Shown piece by piece: positions 16,019 to 25,972 of a DNA stretch of 64,000 nt (within the stretch, counting starts at the first letter, position 1; each line of letters starts with the position of its first letter). The stretch covers positions 372,001 through 436,000 of the forward strand of contig NZ_JACIEW010000001.1 of the NCBI RefSeq assembly GCF_014197055.1, read 5' to 3'. Both the position numbers and the translations under genes were made by a program. The notes below the pieces were generated by a model that was not told the origin of the DNA, did no database searches, and saw nothing but the letters and a program-made list of their open reading frames with translations. Source of the stretch: Devosia subaequoris. GTDB taxonomy: Bacteria; Pseudomonadota; Alphaproteobacteria; Rhizobiales; Devosiaceae.

Positions 16019-18445
16019 TCAGTGGGTGATGCTGGCACCCGCATCATCAGCAGGGTCGACCTTGGCGGCCACAGCCGGTTCAGCGTCGAAATCCCATTCG
16101 ATCGGCTCGGGCGTGCGCACCAACGCCCGCTCGATGACCTGGTCCATGCGGGAGACCGGAACGATTTCCATGCCTTCCTTGACGATATCCGGGATCTCCT
16201 GGAGGTCGCGGACGTTTTCTTCAGGGATAAGCACGGTCTTGATGCCGCCACGCAAGGCCGCCAGGAGCTTCTCCTTGAGACCGCCAATGGGCAGGACGCG
16301 ACCGCGCAGGGTGATCTCGCCGGTCATAGCGACATCATTGCGCACCGGAATGCCGGTCATCACCGAAACGATGGCCGTGGCCAGGCCGATACCGGCCGAG
16401 GGGCCATCCTTGGGGGTGGCGCCTTCTGGCAGGTGGACATGGATGTCGCGCGTATCGAACATGGGCGGCTTAACGCCGAAGTCGATACAACGAGACTTCA
16501 CATAAGCCTGGGCGGCAGTCAGCGATTCCTTCATCACCTCCTTGATGTTGCCGGTGACCGACATGCGGCCCTTGCCCGGCGTCATCACGCCTTCAATGGT
16601 GAGCATTTCGCCGCCGACCGAGGTCCAAGCCAGACCGGTCACCAGACCGACCTGGGCTTCCGCTTCGATCTCGCCGTGCTTGAAGATCATCGGCCCAAGG
16701 TATTCGGCCAGCTTCTCCTCAGTGATCTCGATAGACTTGACCTTGGTTCGGACAATATCGGTGACAGCCTTACGCATCAGCTTGGAGATTTCGCGCTTGA
16801 GATTGCGCACGCCGGCCTCGCGGGTATAGCCGCGAATGGTCTTCATCAGCATCTCGTCGGAAAGCACGAATTCGCCGTCGGCCAGCCCGTTTTCCTTGGC
16901 GGTTTCCGGGATCAAGTGCTGCTTGGCAATCGCATGCTTTTCCTCCTCGGTGTAGCCGGAGAGGCGAATAATCTCCATGCGGTCCATCAGCGGGCCGGGG
17001 ATATTGAGCGTGTTCGAGGTGGTCACGAACATCACGTCGGAAAGGTCGAAATCGACTTCCAGGTAATGGTCGTTGAAGGTGTTGTTCTGTTCGGGATCGA
17101 GCACTTCGAGCAGGGCCGAAGACGGATCGCCGCGGAAGTCCTGGCCCATCTTGTCGATCTCATCGAGCAGGAAGAGCGGGTTGTTCTTGCCCACCTTCTT
17201 GAGCGACTGGATGATCTTGCCAGGCATGGAGCCGATATAGGTGCGGCGGTGGCCGCGGATTTCGGCTTCGTCGCGCACGCCGCCAAGGGCCATGCGGACA
17301 AATTCACGGCCGGTGGCCTTGGCAATGGACTTGCCGAGCGAGGTCTTGCCGACCCCCGGAGGGCCGACGAGGCAAAGGATCGGACCCTTGAGCGTGCCGG
17401 TGCGAGCCTGAACGGCCAGATATTCCAGAATGCGTTCCTTGACCTTCTCGAGGCCATAGTGGTCTGCATCCAGGACCTTCTCGGCCATGGACAGGTCACG
17501 CTTGACCTTGGACTTCTTACCCCAGGGCAGGCCCAGAAGCGTATCGAGATAGTTACGGACAACGGTTGCCTCGGCCGACATCGGGCTCATGCCCTTGAGC
17601 TTCTTGATCTCGCCTTCAGCCTTGGCGCGGGCTTCCTTTGAGAGCTTGGTCTTGGCGACTCGCTCTTCAAGTTCGGTGATCTCGTTGGCACCGTCCTCGC
17701 CATCGCCCAACTCGCGCTGGATCGCCTTCATCTGCTCATTGAGGTAGTACTCACGCTGGGTCTTCTCCATCTGCCGCTTGACGCGGGAGCGGATGCGCTT
17801 CTCCACCTGCAGAACACCGATCTCGCCTTCCATAAGGCCGATGACCTTCTGCAGACGCTCGATGACCGAAACGGTTTCGAGCAGCTCTTCCTTCTCAGGA
17901 ATTTTGATAACCAGATGGCTGGCGATGGTATCGGCCAGCTTGCTGGCAACTTCGATCTGTCCGACGGCCGCAACGACCTCGGCCGAAATCTTCTTGTTGA
18001 GCTTGACGTAATTCTCGAACTCGGACTGAGCGGAACGGGCCAGAGCCTCGATCTCGGTTGCATCTTCCTCAGGCTCGGGGAGCACAGAAGCCTCAGCCTC
18101 GAAATATTCTTCGGTCTGTAGATAATTGTCGATGGTCGCGCGATTGAGCCCTTCAACCAGAACCTTGACCGTACCATCGGGCAGCTTGAGGAGCTGCAGC
18201 ACGGTGGCGATGGTACCGGTGGGGTAAATCTGGTCGGGCGCTGGATCATCGTCCTGCGCATTCTTCTGTGTCACGACGAGGATGTGCTTGTCGTCGCGCA
18301 TCACTTCTTCAAGCGCCTTGACCGACTTCTCGCGCCCCACAAAGAGCGGCACAATCATGCCGGGGAAGACGACGATGTCGCGCAGAGGGAGGACCGGGTA
18401 GACCCGGTCCCGGCTTGTTTCGCCGGTGGAGGTAACTTCCGACAT
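16019..18445 (-). CDS. lon: ATP-dependent protease La (Lon)
   Basis: The 808-residue protein from the ATG at 18445 is a hexameric cytoplasmic protease that degrades damaged and regulatory proteins. The start is supported by AAAGGA 6 bp upstream; a start at 18511 adds 22 unsupported residues. The N-terminal substrate-binding domain begins [20 protein letters not shown]. The AAA+ module has Walker [12 protein letters not shown] and Walker [10 protein letters not shown]. The C-terminal protease has the Ser-Lys dyad ([10 protein letters not shown] and [14 protein letters not shown]). Length is typical. In relatives it normally follows clpP-clpX directly; here a divergent arginase gene lies between. 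Confidence 0.98.
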   Translation of the reverse strand: MSEVTSTGETSRDRVYPVLPLRDIVVFPGMIVPLFVGREKSVKALEEVMRDDKHILVVTQKNAQDDDPAPDQIYPTGTIATVLQLLKLPDGTVKVLVEGLNRATIDNYLQTEEYFEAEASVLPEPEEDATEIEALARSAQSEFENYVKLNKKISAEVVAAVGQIEVASKLADTIASHLVIKIPEKEELLETVSVIERLQKVIGLMEGEIGVLQVEKRIRSRVKRQMEKTQREYYLNEQMKAIQRELGDGEDGANEITELEERVAKTKLSKEARAKAEGEIKKLKGMSPMSAEATVVRNYLDTLLGLPWGKKSKVKRDLSMAEKVLDADHYGLEKVKERILEYLAVQARTGTLKGPILCLVGPPGVGKTSLGKSIAKATGREFVRMALGGVRDEAEIRGHRRTYIGSMPGKIIQSLKKVGKNNPLFLLDEIDKMGQDFRGDPSSALLEVLDPEQNNTFNDHYLEVDFDLSDVMFVTTSNTLNIPGPLMDRMEIIRLSGYTEEEKHAIAKQHLIPETAKENGLADGEFVLSDEMLMKTIRGYTREAGVRNLKREISKLMRKAVTDIVRTKVKSIEITEEKLAEYLGPMIFKHGEIEAEAQVGLVTGLAWTSVGGEMLTIEGVMTPGKGRMSVTGNIKEVMKESLTAAQAYVKSRCIDFGVKPPMFDTRDIHVHLPEGATPKDGPSAGIGLATAIVSVMTGIPVRNDVAMTGEITLRGRVLPIGGLKEKLLAALRGGIKTVLIPEENVRDLQEIPDIVKEGMEIVPVSRMDQVIERALVRTPEPIEWDFDAEPAVAAKVDPADDAGASITH

Positions 18446-18733
18446 CACATATCCTTTCCGGGGCGCGCCGGAGGGAGGAACTGGTAGCGCGCCCGTATTG
18501 CGACTGCCCAATCATTAGAAGGCTGGGCGATTCAGGTTAATAAATAGGGTGGACCGCCCTGCCCGCAAGTCAAGCTTAGCGGTTTTGTGACCATTAGCGT
18601 TACTTCGCACAGGAGATATGTGCAAAAGACCGGAACACGGGTGTGCCTTGGCTGCGAAACGAATGTGGTGGCCTGCCTGCATATCGTCATGTCAGTCTGG
18701 CCCGATACGCTCCACTCCGTCGAGGAACCAGAC

Positions 18734-19705
18734 ATGCCCCCTACCCGACCCAGGCGAATAGACTTTATCGGTGTTGCCACCGCCTCAGGTGCTTCGGTGC
18801 GGGGTTGTGGCATGGGCCCAGAGGCCCTGCGCGTGGCGGGCCTGCTCGAGGCGCTGATCGATCTCGAGCTTGACGTCGCCGACCATGGCGATTTGCGCAA
18901 CTCGCATGCGGATTTGTCTACTACCCCGTTGAGCTGGCGCACCGTGGAGCAGCGCAAAGGCGATGTCCTCGAGCTGGCGCAGCTGGTCAGCAATGCCGGC
19001 GTAAAAATTCTGGATTCGGGTCATTTTCCTGTATTTCTGGGAGGCGATCACTCTATCGCGATAGGCACGGTTTCGGCTGTGGCAAGGCATTGCCTGCCCA
19101 AGCAGAAGCCAGTGCATGTTCTCTGGGTTGATGCCCATGCGGACTACAACACCCCCGAAACCTCACCTTCAGGCAATCTGCACGGCATGCCGCTGGCGCT
19201 GCTCTGCGGGGAAAAGGAGTTCGATGCGAGCTATCGTGGCGACTGGCTGGGGCGGATCGATCCGAGCAATGTGACGGTTTTCGGGGCCCGCTCCGTAGAC
19301 CGGGAAGAGAGAAAGCTGGTGCAGGCGCGCGGCGTAGAGGTGATCGACATGCGCAAGCTCGACCAACTCGGCATTGTCGCAACCATGCAGCATGTGATCG
19401 ACAAGGCCAAAGCCGATAAGGCGCATCTGCATGTCAGTTTCGACGTCGACTCTGTCGATCCCAGCATCGCCCCCGGCGGCGGCACGCTCGTGCCGGGGGG
19501 CCTCAGCTATCGCGAGGCGCATCTGGTGATGGAGATGCTGCATGACAGCGGGCTGGTCGGCTCGCTCGACGTGGTGGAGCTAAATCCCTTCCTCGACCAT
19601 GGCGGCAAGACAGCGACGCTCATGGTGGATCTGGTGGCGAGCCTGTTCGGGCGCTCGATCATGGGTGAAGAGGCCGGACCAGTGGAGTTCGTGACGCAGG
19701 ACTAG
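18734..19705 (+). CDS. rocF: Arginase
   Basis: The 323-residue protein hydrolyses arginine to ornithine and urea. The three Mn-binding signatures are present: GGDHS, DAHAD (WVDAHADYNTPE) and SFDVDSVDP; GNLHGMPLA is typical of arginases rather than agmatinases. The ATG at 18734 was chosen for GAGGA 7 bp upstream and because the usual N-terminus begins there; an in-frame start at 18587 adds 49 residues without similarity. It is a lone plus-strand gene placed between lon and clpX, ending at a shared bidirectional terminator. Confidence 0.95.
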   Translation: MPPTRPRRIDFIGVATASGASVRGCGMGPEALRVAGLLEALIDLELDVADHGDLRNSHADLSTTPLSWRTVEQRKGDVLELAQLVSNAGVKILDSGHFPVFLGGDHSIAIGTVSAVARHCLPKQKPVHVLWVDAHADYNTPETSPSGNLHGMPLALLCGEKEFDASYRGDWLGRIDPSNVTVFGARSVDREERKLVQARGVEVIDMRKLDQLGIVATMQHVIDKAKADKAHLHVSFDVDSVDPSIAPGGGTLVPGGLSYREAHLVMEMLHDSGLVGSLDVVELNPFLDHGGKTATLMVDLVASLFGRSIMGEEAGPVEFVTQD

Positions 19706-19750
19706 TGTCCACGCCGTGGACTGTCTTTTCTTCAGGTAGGGACAAAGAAA

Positions 19751-19777
19751 AACGCCGGGCGCTGGGCCCGGCGTTTT
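19751..19777. terminator. Bidirectional terminator between rocF and clpX
   Basis: AACGCCGGGC (19751-19760) pairs with GCCCGGCGTT (19766-19775). It is preceded by an A tract and followed by T residues, so it can end transcription from both sides. Confidence 0.85.
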
Positions 19778-19798
19778 CACATGTTCGTTGGTGCGACA

Positions 19799-21076
19799 CT
19801 AGGCCGTTGCCGGCGCCTCGTCCTTGTTGCGCTCGGAGTAGATGTAGAGCGGACGGACGTCCTTGCCCTTCACGACATCGTCCGAGATCACCACTTCTTC
19901 CACGCCTTCCAGCGAGGGCAGGTCGTACATGGTGTCGAGCAGAATGCCTTCCATGATCGAGCGGAGACCACGGGCGCCGGTTTTGCGCTCGATGGCCTTT
20001 TCGGCAATGGCCTTGAGGGCATCTTCGTGGAAGGTCAGTTCGATCTCTTCCATCTGGAACAGGCGCTGATACTGGCGGACCAGAGCATTCTTGGGCGCGG
20101 TGAGGATTTCGATGAGCGCGGGCACATCGAGGTCTTCCAGCGTTGCCAGGACCGGCAGACGACCAATGAATTCCGGGATCAGGCCAAACTTGACCAGATC
20201 TTCAGGCTCGACCTCGGCCAGCATTTCACCAACGCGACGGTCATTCGGGTCCTTGACGGTGGCTGCAAAGCCAATGCCCGAGCCTTCGCCGCGCGCCGAA
20301 ATGATCTTTTCGAGACCCGCAAAGGCGCCGCCACAGATAAACAGGATATTGGTCGTGTCCACCTGCAGGAATTCCTGCTGCGGATGCTTGCGCCCGCCCT
20401 GAGGCGGCACGGAGGCAACGGTGCCTTCCATGATCTTGAGCAAGGCCTGCTGCACACCCTCGCCCGAAACGTCACGGGTGATCGAGGGATTGTCCGACTT
20501 GCGGGAAATCTTGTCGACCTCGTCGATATAGACGATCCCGCGCTGGGCCTTCTCGACATTGTAGTCGGCAGACTGCAGCAGTTTCAGAATGATGTTTTCC
20601 ACGTCCTCGCCGACATAGCCGGCTTCGGTGAGGGTGGTGGCATCGGCCATGGTGAAGGGCACATCAAGGATGCGCGCCATGGTCTGAGCCAGCAGCGTCT
20701 TGCCCGAACCGGTGGGGCCGATCAGCATGATGTTGGACTTGGACAGTTCAACGTCCTGGTTCTTGGCCGCGTGGTGCAGGCGCTTGTAGTGATTGTGGAC
20801 AGCCACGGAGAGCACGCGCTTGGCGCGGGACTGGCCGATGACGTAGTCGTCCAGCACCTTGCAGATTTCTGCAGGGGTGGGCACGCCCTCGGAGGACTTG
20901 ACCATAGAGGTCTTGTTCTCTTCGCGGATGATGTCCATGCACAGTTCGACGCATTCATCGCAGATAAATACGGTCGGACCGGCGATCAGCTTGCGCACTT
21001 CGTGCTGCGACTTGCCGCAGAACGAGCAGTAAAGCGTGTTCTTGGAGGTTTCGCCGTTCGTCGTCTCTTTGGACAT
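19799..21076 (-). CDS. clpX: ClpX, ATPase subunit of the ClpXP protease
   Basis: The 425-residue AAA+ unfoldase feeds tagged substrates into ClpP in the cytoplasm. It has the N-terminal C4 zinc domain (CSFCGK then ICDECVELC), Walker [13 protein letters not shown] and Walker [10 protein letters not shown]. Length and motif order are standard. It lies 174 bp downstream of clpP, with a hairpin in the gap, so part of its expression may come from a separate promoter. Confidence 0.98.
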   Translation of the reverse strand: MSKETTNGETSKNTLYCSFCGKSQHEVRKLIAGPTVFICDECVELCMDIIREENKTSMVKSSEGVPTPAEICKVLDDYVIGQSRAKRVLSVAVHNHYKRLHHAAKNQDVELSKSNIMLIGPTGSGKTLLAQTMARILDVPFTMADATTLTEAGYVGEDVENIILKLLQSADYNVEKAQRGIVYIDEVDKISRKSDNPSITRDVSGEGVQQALLKIMEGTVASVPPQGGRKHPQQEFLQVDTTNILFICGGAFAGLEKIISARGEGSGIGFAATVKDPNDRRVGEMLAEVEPEDLVKFGLIPEFIGRLPVLATLEDLDVPALIEILTAPKNALVRQYQRLFQMEEIELTFHEDALKAIAEKAIERKTGARGLRSIMEGILLDTMYDLPSLEGVEEVVISDDVVKGKDVRPLYIYSERNKDEAPATA

Positions 21077-21157
21077 CCAGTCACTCCCGGGGGTTGAGCA
21101 CCCCCAAAATCAAGCGTTAACAGGCAGGCTAACGCTTAAGGCATAAAGAAAGTCTAA

Positions 21158-21186
21158 GCCGAAACGACCTTAAAGGCCGTTCCGGC
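21158..21186 (-). terminator. Imperfect hairpin between clpP and clpX
   Basis: The arms 21158-21171 and 21173-21186 pair at 12 of 14 positions. On the minus strand the hairpin is followed by TTAGACTTTCTTT. It may be a leaky terminator or attenuator behind clpP that lets clpX be tuned separately. Confidence 0.5.
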
Positions 21187-21250
21187 TCGGTGCAATTGCG
21201 CTTGGATCACAGTCCACGGCGCATCAGCATTGTGCTTAACGCGCGCCAAG

Positions 21251-21880
21251 TCAGGCGGATGCCTCCGGCACTGCGCGTTTTTCCATGACCGCATCGATCA
21301 GGCCGAAGGCCTTGGCCTCTTCGGGTGAGAGGAAGCGATCACGCTCCAGCGCGTTCTCGATTTCCTCGTAGGAACGGCCAGTGTGCTTCTCATAAATCTG
21401 ATTAAGACGGCGCTTCAAACCCTCGACTTCCTTAGCATGAATCAGGATGTCGGTAACCTGACCCTGGAAGCCGCCGGAGGGCTGGTGGACCATGACCCGC
21501 GAATTGGGCAGCGAGGTGCGCATGCCCGATTCACCGGCTGCAAGAAGCAGCGAGCCCATGGACGCTGCCTGGCCCATGACCATGGTGGCGACGGCCGGAC
21601 GGATGAACTGCATGGTGTCGTAGATGGAAAGGCCAGCCGTCACCACGCCGCCGGGCGAGTTGATATACATGGCGATTTCCTTCTTCGGGTTCTCTGATTC
21701 GAGAAACAGAAGCTGGGCGACAATGAGCGAGGCCATATTGTCCTCGACCACGCCGGTCACAAAGATGATGCGTTCACGCAGCAGGCGCGAATAGATGTCG
21801 AAAGCGCGCTCGCCGCGGTTCGACTGCTCGACCACCATGGGAACGAGCGTGTTCATGTAAAGATCGTGCGGATCCCGCAT
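21251..21880 (-). CDS. clpP: ClpP, proteolytic subunit of Clp protease
   Basis: The 209-residue serine protease forms the double heptameric ring of ClpXP/ClpAP. The catalytic triad is visible: Ser in [11 protein letters not shown], His in [11 protein letters not shown], and Asp in the [13 protein letters not shown] segment. I chose the ATG at 21880 ([12 protein letters not shown]) because AAGGGG lies 7 bp upstream; a start at 21958 adds 26 residues of no similarity. The short propeptide before VPMVVEQS is usual. It is upstream of clpX on the same strand. Confidence 0.97.
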   Translation of the reverse strand: MRDPHDLYMNTLVPMVVEQSNRGERAFDIYSRLLRERIIFVTGVVEDNMASLIVAQLLFLESENPKKEIAMYINSPGGVVTAGLSIYDTMQFIRPAVATMVMGQAASMGSLLLAAGESGMRTSLPNSRVMVHQPSGGFQGQVTDILIHAKEVEGLKRRLNQIYEKHTGRSYEEIENALERDRFLSPEEAKAFGLIDAVMEKRAVPEASA

Positions 21881-22146
21881 ATGGTTTGCCCCTTGACCTT
21901 GCCCCGGGTCGCGGACCGGAAGACAGGCTTGGTTGGTTTGGACATGCCCCTGCTCCATCGCACCACTGGCGGAACGGGCTAGGCATGCCGGAAAATAGAA
22001 TCAGCGCGACTGGCTGATTGCAGTCGATGCCACCTTAATGGGCGGTAAAGGCAGAGATAGGCGGCAATGGGGCAAGCTTCAATAGCCCGGCCGTTTCTAG
22101 CCTCTTTCTTGTGGCCGAAAGGTGAATGCGGCCAAATTGTCTCAAC

Positions 22147-22374
22147 TTAGCTGAATCCGACCGGCACGCCCTTCTTGCGGAAATAGGCCTGCATCAGCTT
22201 ACGCCCCTGACGATTGCCCTGAGCCAGCTTGGAGGTCTCAAAGGTAGCTTCCTTGACTCCCTCGCGCGCCATGGCGCCCTTGAGCGCTGCAATATGGACA
22301 TCGAGGTCTTCGTTGTCGTTCTGGATCGAGGCGTAGATGGCGTCGATTGCCTCGGAATAGGTGATGTCGCTCAC
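22147..22374 (-). CDS. Conserved small protein of unknown function
   Basis: A 75-residue product is read from a GTG at 22374, beginning VSDITYSEAIDAIYASIQ; GAGGAG lies 10 bp upstream, so an unusual ATT start slightly closer cannot be ruled out. The protein is charged, predicted helical and lacks signal peptide or membrane segment; its C-terminus is basic (GRKLMQAYFRKKG). I do not recognise the family. It faces the P450 gene head-to-head. Confidence 0.6.
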   Translation of the reverse strand: MSDITYSEAIDAIYASIQNDNEDLDVHIAALKGAMAREGVKEATFETSKLAQGNRQGRKLMQAYFRKKGVPVGFS

Positions 22375-22509
22375 GGGAATTATGCTCCTCGAAACTGTCG
22401 CCCTCTTCCTAGCGATTTTTTCGACTGGAGCAAGGCGTGAGGGCATAGGCAGATCCGGCATCTGGCTCTAGATTCTATCAGTCGATCAAAAAAAACTTAG
22501 CCCGAGCAC

Positions 22510-23766
22510 ATGGCCGCAATTACTCAAGTCAAGCCGATTACCGATGTTCCCTCGCAGTTGAGCGCAAGCGCGGCGCCGCAGGATCCGGCATTCTACCAGG
22601 ACCCCTACCCTTTCTATGCGCGACAGCACGCCAGCCACCCCGCGTTCTTCTGGGAAGAGTATGGGCATTGGTGCTTTGCCGACTTCAAATCGGTCAGCGC
22701 CCTGTTACGCGACAAGCGGTTCGGGCGGGACATTCTGCATGTAGCAAGCCGCGAAGAGGTCGGCTTGCCCGAGCCCAAGCCGCACGTTGCGGACTTCGAT
22801 CTCGCCGAGAAATATTCTCTTTTGAACCTGGAGGCGCCGGCCCATACGCGGCTCCGCACGCTGGTAAACCGGGCCTTTGTCTCGCGGCAAGTGGAGCAAC
22901 TGCGTCAGCGTATCCGGCAATTGGCGCACGAGATCATCGATGGGTTCGAGGGCGAGGAGAGCGTTGATCTGATCAAGGCCTTCGCCGCGCCGATTCCGGC
23001 CATCGTGATCGCCGAAATGATCGGATTGCCAGCTGAGATGGCCCCGCAATTGCTCAACTGGTCCAACCGCATGGTGACCATGTACATGTACAATGTCACC
23101 CGCGAGACGGAACTGGATGCCAACCAAGCAGCGGCCGATTTTGCGGCCTATTTGCGCGATGTGATCGCAGAACGACGCAAGGCACCGCGCGAGGATCTGC
23201 TCAGCCATATGCTGACCACGGATCGCGACGGCGACGTGTTGAGCGATGACGAGGTGATATCGACCGCCATTCTGCTGCTCAATGCCGGGCATGAAGCAAC
23301 AGTGCACACCACCGGCAACGGAGTGAAATCGATCCTCGAAAGCGGGATCGACCCGCAGAACCTGTTCGCCACGGCTGAACAGGCGGAGAGGACAGTGGAG
23401 GAGTGCCTCCGCTTTGATGCGCCGTTGCACCTGTTTACCCGCTATGCGCTGATGGATACGGAGGTGGATGGAATTCCGCTCCGCAAGGGTGATGTGATCG
23501 GGCTGATGCTGGGGGCGGCCAATCGTGATCCCGCGCGCTTTGCCCATGCCGACCGGTTCGATCCGTTCCGCACAGATGGCGCCAATGTCAGCTTCGGGGC
23601 CGGCATCCACTTCTGCATCGGCGCGCCGCTAGCACGCATTGAGTTGCAAGAAGCGATGGGTGTGTTGTTTGAGCGACTGTCGAAACTGCGGATCGTGGAA
23701 CCGCCTCGCTATGGCGATGTCTATCATTTCCACGGTCTGGAGACGCTGATGGTGGGGTGGCGCTAG
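22510..23766 (+). CDS. Cytochrome P450
   Basis: The 418-residue soluble class I-type P450 oxygenates a hydrophobic substrate and needs ferredoxin and reductase partners encoded elsewhere. The heme-binding motif FGAGIHFCIGAPLAR places the thiolate at Cys369; the K-helix ExxR is Glu298-Arg301. The I-helix reads AGHEAT (259-264), so the usual catalytic Thr position holds Ala263 with Thr264 next to it. No redox partner lies nearby. The stop overlaps the convergent SdpI-like gene by 4 bp. The substrate cannot be inferred. Confidence 0.95.
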   Translation: MAAITQVKPITDVPSQLSASAAPQDPAFYQDPYPFYARQHASHPAFFWEEYGHWCFADFKSVSALLRDKRFGRDILHVASREEVGLPEPKPHVADFDLAEKYSLLNLEAPAHTRLRTLVNRAFVSRQVEQLRQRIRQLAHEIIDGFEGEESVDLIKAFAAPIPAIVIAEMIGLPAEMAPQLLNWSNRMVTMYMYNVTRETELDANQAAADFAAYLRDVIAERRKAPREDLLSHMLTTDRDGDVLSDDEVISTAILLLNAGHEATVHTTGNGVKSILESGIDPQNLFATAEQAERTVEECLRFDAPLHLFTRYALMDTEVDGIPLRKGDVIGLMLGAANRDPARFAHADRFDPFRTDGANVSFGAGIHFCIGAPLARIELQEAMGVLFERLSKLRIVEPPRYGDVYHFHGLETLMVGWR

Positions 23767-24407
23767 TCCTGCATGGAGCGAGTCGTCAGCGTAGCCAAGC
23801 CGGCAAGCAGGGGCAGCGTGCCGAGGATCCCCGCCATAGTGACTACCAGCGTGCCCGAGCCCGGATCGGTCCAGGCCAGCCAGGCCAATGCGATGGCGGC
23901 AAGCCCCGAAGCAATTCCGCTGACGCGGTGGACCACTTTCCAGGCGCGATCGGATGGAATGGGCCAGGGCATGCGCAATCCGGCATAGGAATGGCGCTCG
24001 GCCTCGTAGATGACGACAGCCAGCACCAGCAAAATGGCTGCCAGGCCAAATGCCGTGATTCGGAACATGTCGATGTCCGAGCCGATGCCACTCAAGAGCA
24101 ATCCGAGCTGGCACGCCGCCGCGACGGCCAGAAGCAGGCTCAGCGCCGGGTCCAAGATATGCCGGGTCTTGGCGAGTTGGTTCTTGGTCAGCGCGCGGCC
24201 GAGAAGAAAGAAAGCTACCAGAAGAAAAAGCTGCAGCGACGGCGCGACTGCCAGGGCGAGATTGCGCGGCCATAACCAATCTACGGTCGAACCGCGCCAA
24301 TGCGCCGGGAACGCGTAGCCCTCAGGGATGTTGAGGACAGCGACACCGGCAATGGCCAGGGTGACGATGAGAATCAGGATGTGAAAGCGCGTGACAAGAC
24401 TGGGCAT
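23763..24407 (-). CDS. SdpI/DUF1648-like integral membrane protein
   Basis: The 214-residue protein has about six hydrophobic segments. An extracytoplasmic loop after TM1 (YAFPAHWRGSTVDWLWPRN) resembles the DUF1648 motif, and GLRMPWPIPSDRAWKVVHRVSG resembles the conserved loop of SdpI-type proteins. SdpI gives immunity to a killing factor in Bacillus; in proteobacteria the family has no settled role. Six bp separate it from the upstream VOC gene on the same strand, so they likely form an operon. Confidence 0.65.
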   Translation of the reverse strand: MPSLVTRFHILILIVTLAIAGVAVLNIPEGYAFPAHWRGSTVDWLWPRNLALAVAPSLQLFLLVAFFLLGRALTKNQLAKTRHILDPALSLLLAVAAACQLGLLLSGIGSDIDMFRITAFGLAAILLVLAVVIYEAERHSYAGLRMPWPIPSDRAWKVVHRVSGIASGLAAIALAWLAWTDPGSGTLVVTMAGILGTLPLLAGLATLTTRSMQD

Positions 24408-24412
24408 GACAA

Positions 24413-24814
24413 TCAGGTGAGCAGTGCCGCCCGAAATACTAGATGGAGCTTGTTGCCATCAGGGTCGCGCAAATAGGCGCCGAAATAGTCGGGCGCGTAA
24501 TGCGGTCTCAGACCAGGCGCACCCTCGTCCCGACCGCCAGCCGCCAAACCGGCGGTATGCGCCGCGATCACAGCGTCCCTGCTCGGCGCGATGAAGGCCA
24601 ACATTGTGCCGTTTCCTGGTGCTGCCGCCCGCCCGTCGAACGGTGCATAGACATAAAAACGCGGATATGGGGTCTTGCCCACCCAGCAGAGGGCCCCTGG
24701 CCCGCCATCGGGCTCCACCGCGCGCCGATGAAGGCCTAGCGGCAGCAGCACGGCATCATAGAACCGGCCTGCACGCTCAAGATCGTCGCTGCCGACTGTC
24801 ACATGGCTGAACAT
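24413..24814 (-). CDS. VOC (glyoxalase/bleomycin-resistance fold) protein
   Basis: The 133-residue protein from the ATG at 24814 (GGGAGGA upstream) shows the VOC pattern: MFSHVTVGSDDLERAGRFYD at the N-terminus and YFGAYLRDPDGNKLHLVFRA at the C-terminus. Such proteins bind a divalent metal and act in many isomerase, dioxygenase or resistance roles. The specific reaction is unknown. It is cotranscribed with the SdpI-like gene. Confidence 0.85.
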   Translation of the reverse strand: MFSHVTVGSDDLERAGRFYDAVLLPLGLHRRAVEPDGGPGALCWVGKTPYPRFYVYAPFDGRAAAPGNGTMLAFIAPSRDAVIAAHTAGLAAGGRDEGAPGLRPHYAPDYFGAYLRDPDGNKLHLVFRAALLT

Positions 24815-24832
24815 GGCTCCTCCCAAAGCAAA

Positions 24833-24852
24833 GGGGCCGGTTTCCCGGCCCC
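24833..24852 (-). terminator. Terminator of the rplM-rpsI operon
   Basis: GGGGCCGG (24833-24840) and CCGGCCCC (24845-24852) form an 8-bp stem. On the minus strand it is followed by CCTTTGCTTT, 25 bp after the rpsI stop. Confidence 0.75.
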
Positions 24853-24876
24853 TCGCAAAACTCGATAATCCAGCGA

Positions 24877-25359
24877 TTAGCGCTTGGAGAACTGGAAGGA
24901 CCGGCGGGCCTTGGCCTTACCGTACTTCTTGCGTTCCACCACGCGGCTGTCGCGGGTCAGGAAGCCACCCTTCTTCAGAACCGGGCGCAGGGCGGGTTCG
25001 AAGTAGGTGAGAGCCTTGGAGATACCGTGACGAACGGCACCGGCCTGACCAGAAAGACCACCACCAGCGACGGTGACGTTCACGTCATACTGATCGAGGC
25101 GCTCGGAAGCGACGATCGGCTGCTTGACAATGAGCTGCAGAACCGGACGAGCGAAGTACTTGGCGAATTCGCGGCCGTTGACGGTGACAGTGCCCTTGCC
25201 CGGTTTGATCCAGACACGAGCAACGGCGTTCTTGCGCTTGCCGGTGGCATAGGCGCGGCCGAGGCTGTCGAGCTTCTGTTCGTGGACCGGAGCGGTGTTC
25301 ACAGCCGGAGCGGCTGCGGTGGTGCCGAGGTCTTCGAGGGAGTTGATGGTTTCAGCCAT
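24877..25359 (-). CDS. rpsI: 30S ribosomal protein S9
   Basis: The 160-residue protein is S9 of the small subunit head. The C-terminal signature ([20 protein letters not shown], then [18 protein letters not shown] and a final FSKR) contacts the P-site tRNA. A 30-residue alanine-rich N-terminal extension before [17 protein letters not shown] is usual in alphaproteobacteria. It starts 1 bp after the rplM stop, forming the universal rplM-rpsI operon. Confidence 0.99.
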   Translation of the reverse strand: MAETINSLEDLGTTAAAPAVNTAPVHEQKLDSLGRAYATGKRKNAVARVWIKPGKGTVTVNGREFAKYFARPVLQLIVKQPIVASERLDQYDVNVTVAGGGLSGQAGAVRHGISKALTYFEPALRPVLKKGGFLTRDSRVVERKKYGKAKARRSFQFSKR

Positions 25360-25360
25360 A

Positions 25361-25825
25361 TTACTTCACCCGCGCATTCTTGGTGTTCATCGCAGCAACG
25401 TCGAGCTTGCTCGGATTCTGCGCTTCATGGGGATGCTCGGTACCGGCGTATACGCGCAGGTTCTTGAGCTGGGCGCGGGTCAACGGACCACCGGGCATCA
25501 TGCGACGAACGGCGTTCTCGAGGACGCGGTTCGGGAAGCGGCCCTCAAGCAGCTCACGCGCGGTGCGGTCCTTGATGCCACCGGGGTAGCCGGTGTGCCA
25601 GTAGAAGCGATGCTGGTCCAGCTTGCGACCGGTCAGCTTCACCTTGTCGGCATTGATGACGATGATGTTGTCACCCATGTCCATGTGGGGGGTGAAGGTC
25701 GGCTTGTGCTTGCCGCGCAGACGCGAGGCGATGATCGATGCCAGGCGACCCACGACCAGCCCTTCGGCGTCGATCAGGACCCACTGCTTTTCGATCTCGC
25801 TCGGTTTTGCCGAGTACGTGCTCAT
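25361..25825 (-). CDS. rplM: 50S ribosomal protein L13
   Basis: The 154-residue protein is L13, an early-assembling large-subunit protein. Signatures include [43 protein letters not shown] and the C-terminal [16 protein letters not shown]. Length is typical. It is the first gene of the rplM-rpsI operon, with a leader hairpin about 26 nt upstream. Confidence 0.99.
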   Translation of the reverse strand: MSTYSAKPSEIEKQWVLIDAEGLVVGRLASIIASRLRGKHKPTFTPHMDMGDNIIVINADKVKLTGRKLDQHRFYWHTGYPGGIKDRTARELLEGRFPNRVLENAVRRMMPGGPLTRAQLKNLRVYAGTEHPHEAQNPSKLDVAAMNTKNARVK

Positions 25826-25850
25826 AAGCGAATTCCCTAAGATTCAAGCA

Positions 25851-25872
25851 GCCGGCCCACGCATGGACCGGC
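25851..25872 (-). promoter_or_regulatory. Leader hairpin upstream of rplM
   Basis: GCCGGCCCA (25851-25859) can pair with TGGACCGGC (25864-25872), with one mismatch and a 4-base loop. Its position in the leader suggests ribosomal-protein feedback control, which is inferred only. Confidence 0.4.
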
Positions 25873-25954
25873 CAGTTCGAGGGGGTCTCTAAGGGAGATT
25901 CCGTGGACCGTCAACACCCATTTATTTTGCTATAAAAATCAACGACTTACTGTC

Positions 25955-25972
25955 GCGGTATTATTTTACCGC
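25955..25972 (-). terminator. Weak hairpin over the ctaA stop codon
   Basis: GCGGTA (25955-25960) and TACCGC (25967-25972) form a 6-bp stem that includes the ctaA stop. The following minus-strand sequence turns AT-rich about 15 bp later, so a termination role is uncertain. Confidence 0.35.

Noticed and set aside
15995..17641. Long plus-strand frame (548 codons) opposite lon
   Set aside because: Composition is His/Gly/Asp-rich antisense and lon is certain on the other strand.
19781..21097. Plus-strand frame (438 codons) covering clpX
   Set aside because: Antisense shadow of clpX with no recognisable domain.
23763..24407. SdpI-like protein as immunity to a linked killing factor
   Set aside because: No secreted toxin or Sdp-type maturation genes lie nearby; the neighbours are a VOC protein and a P450.
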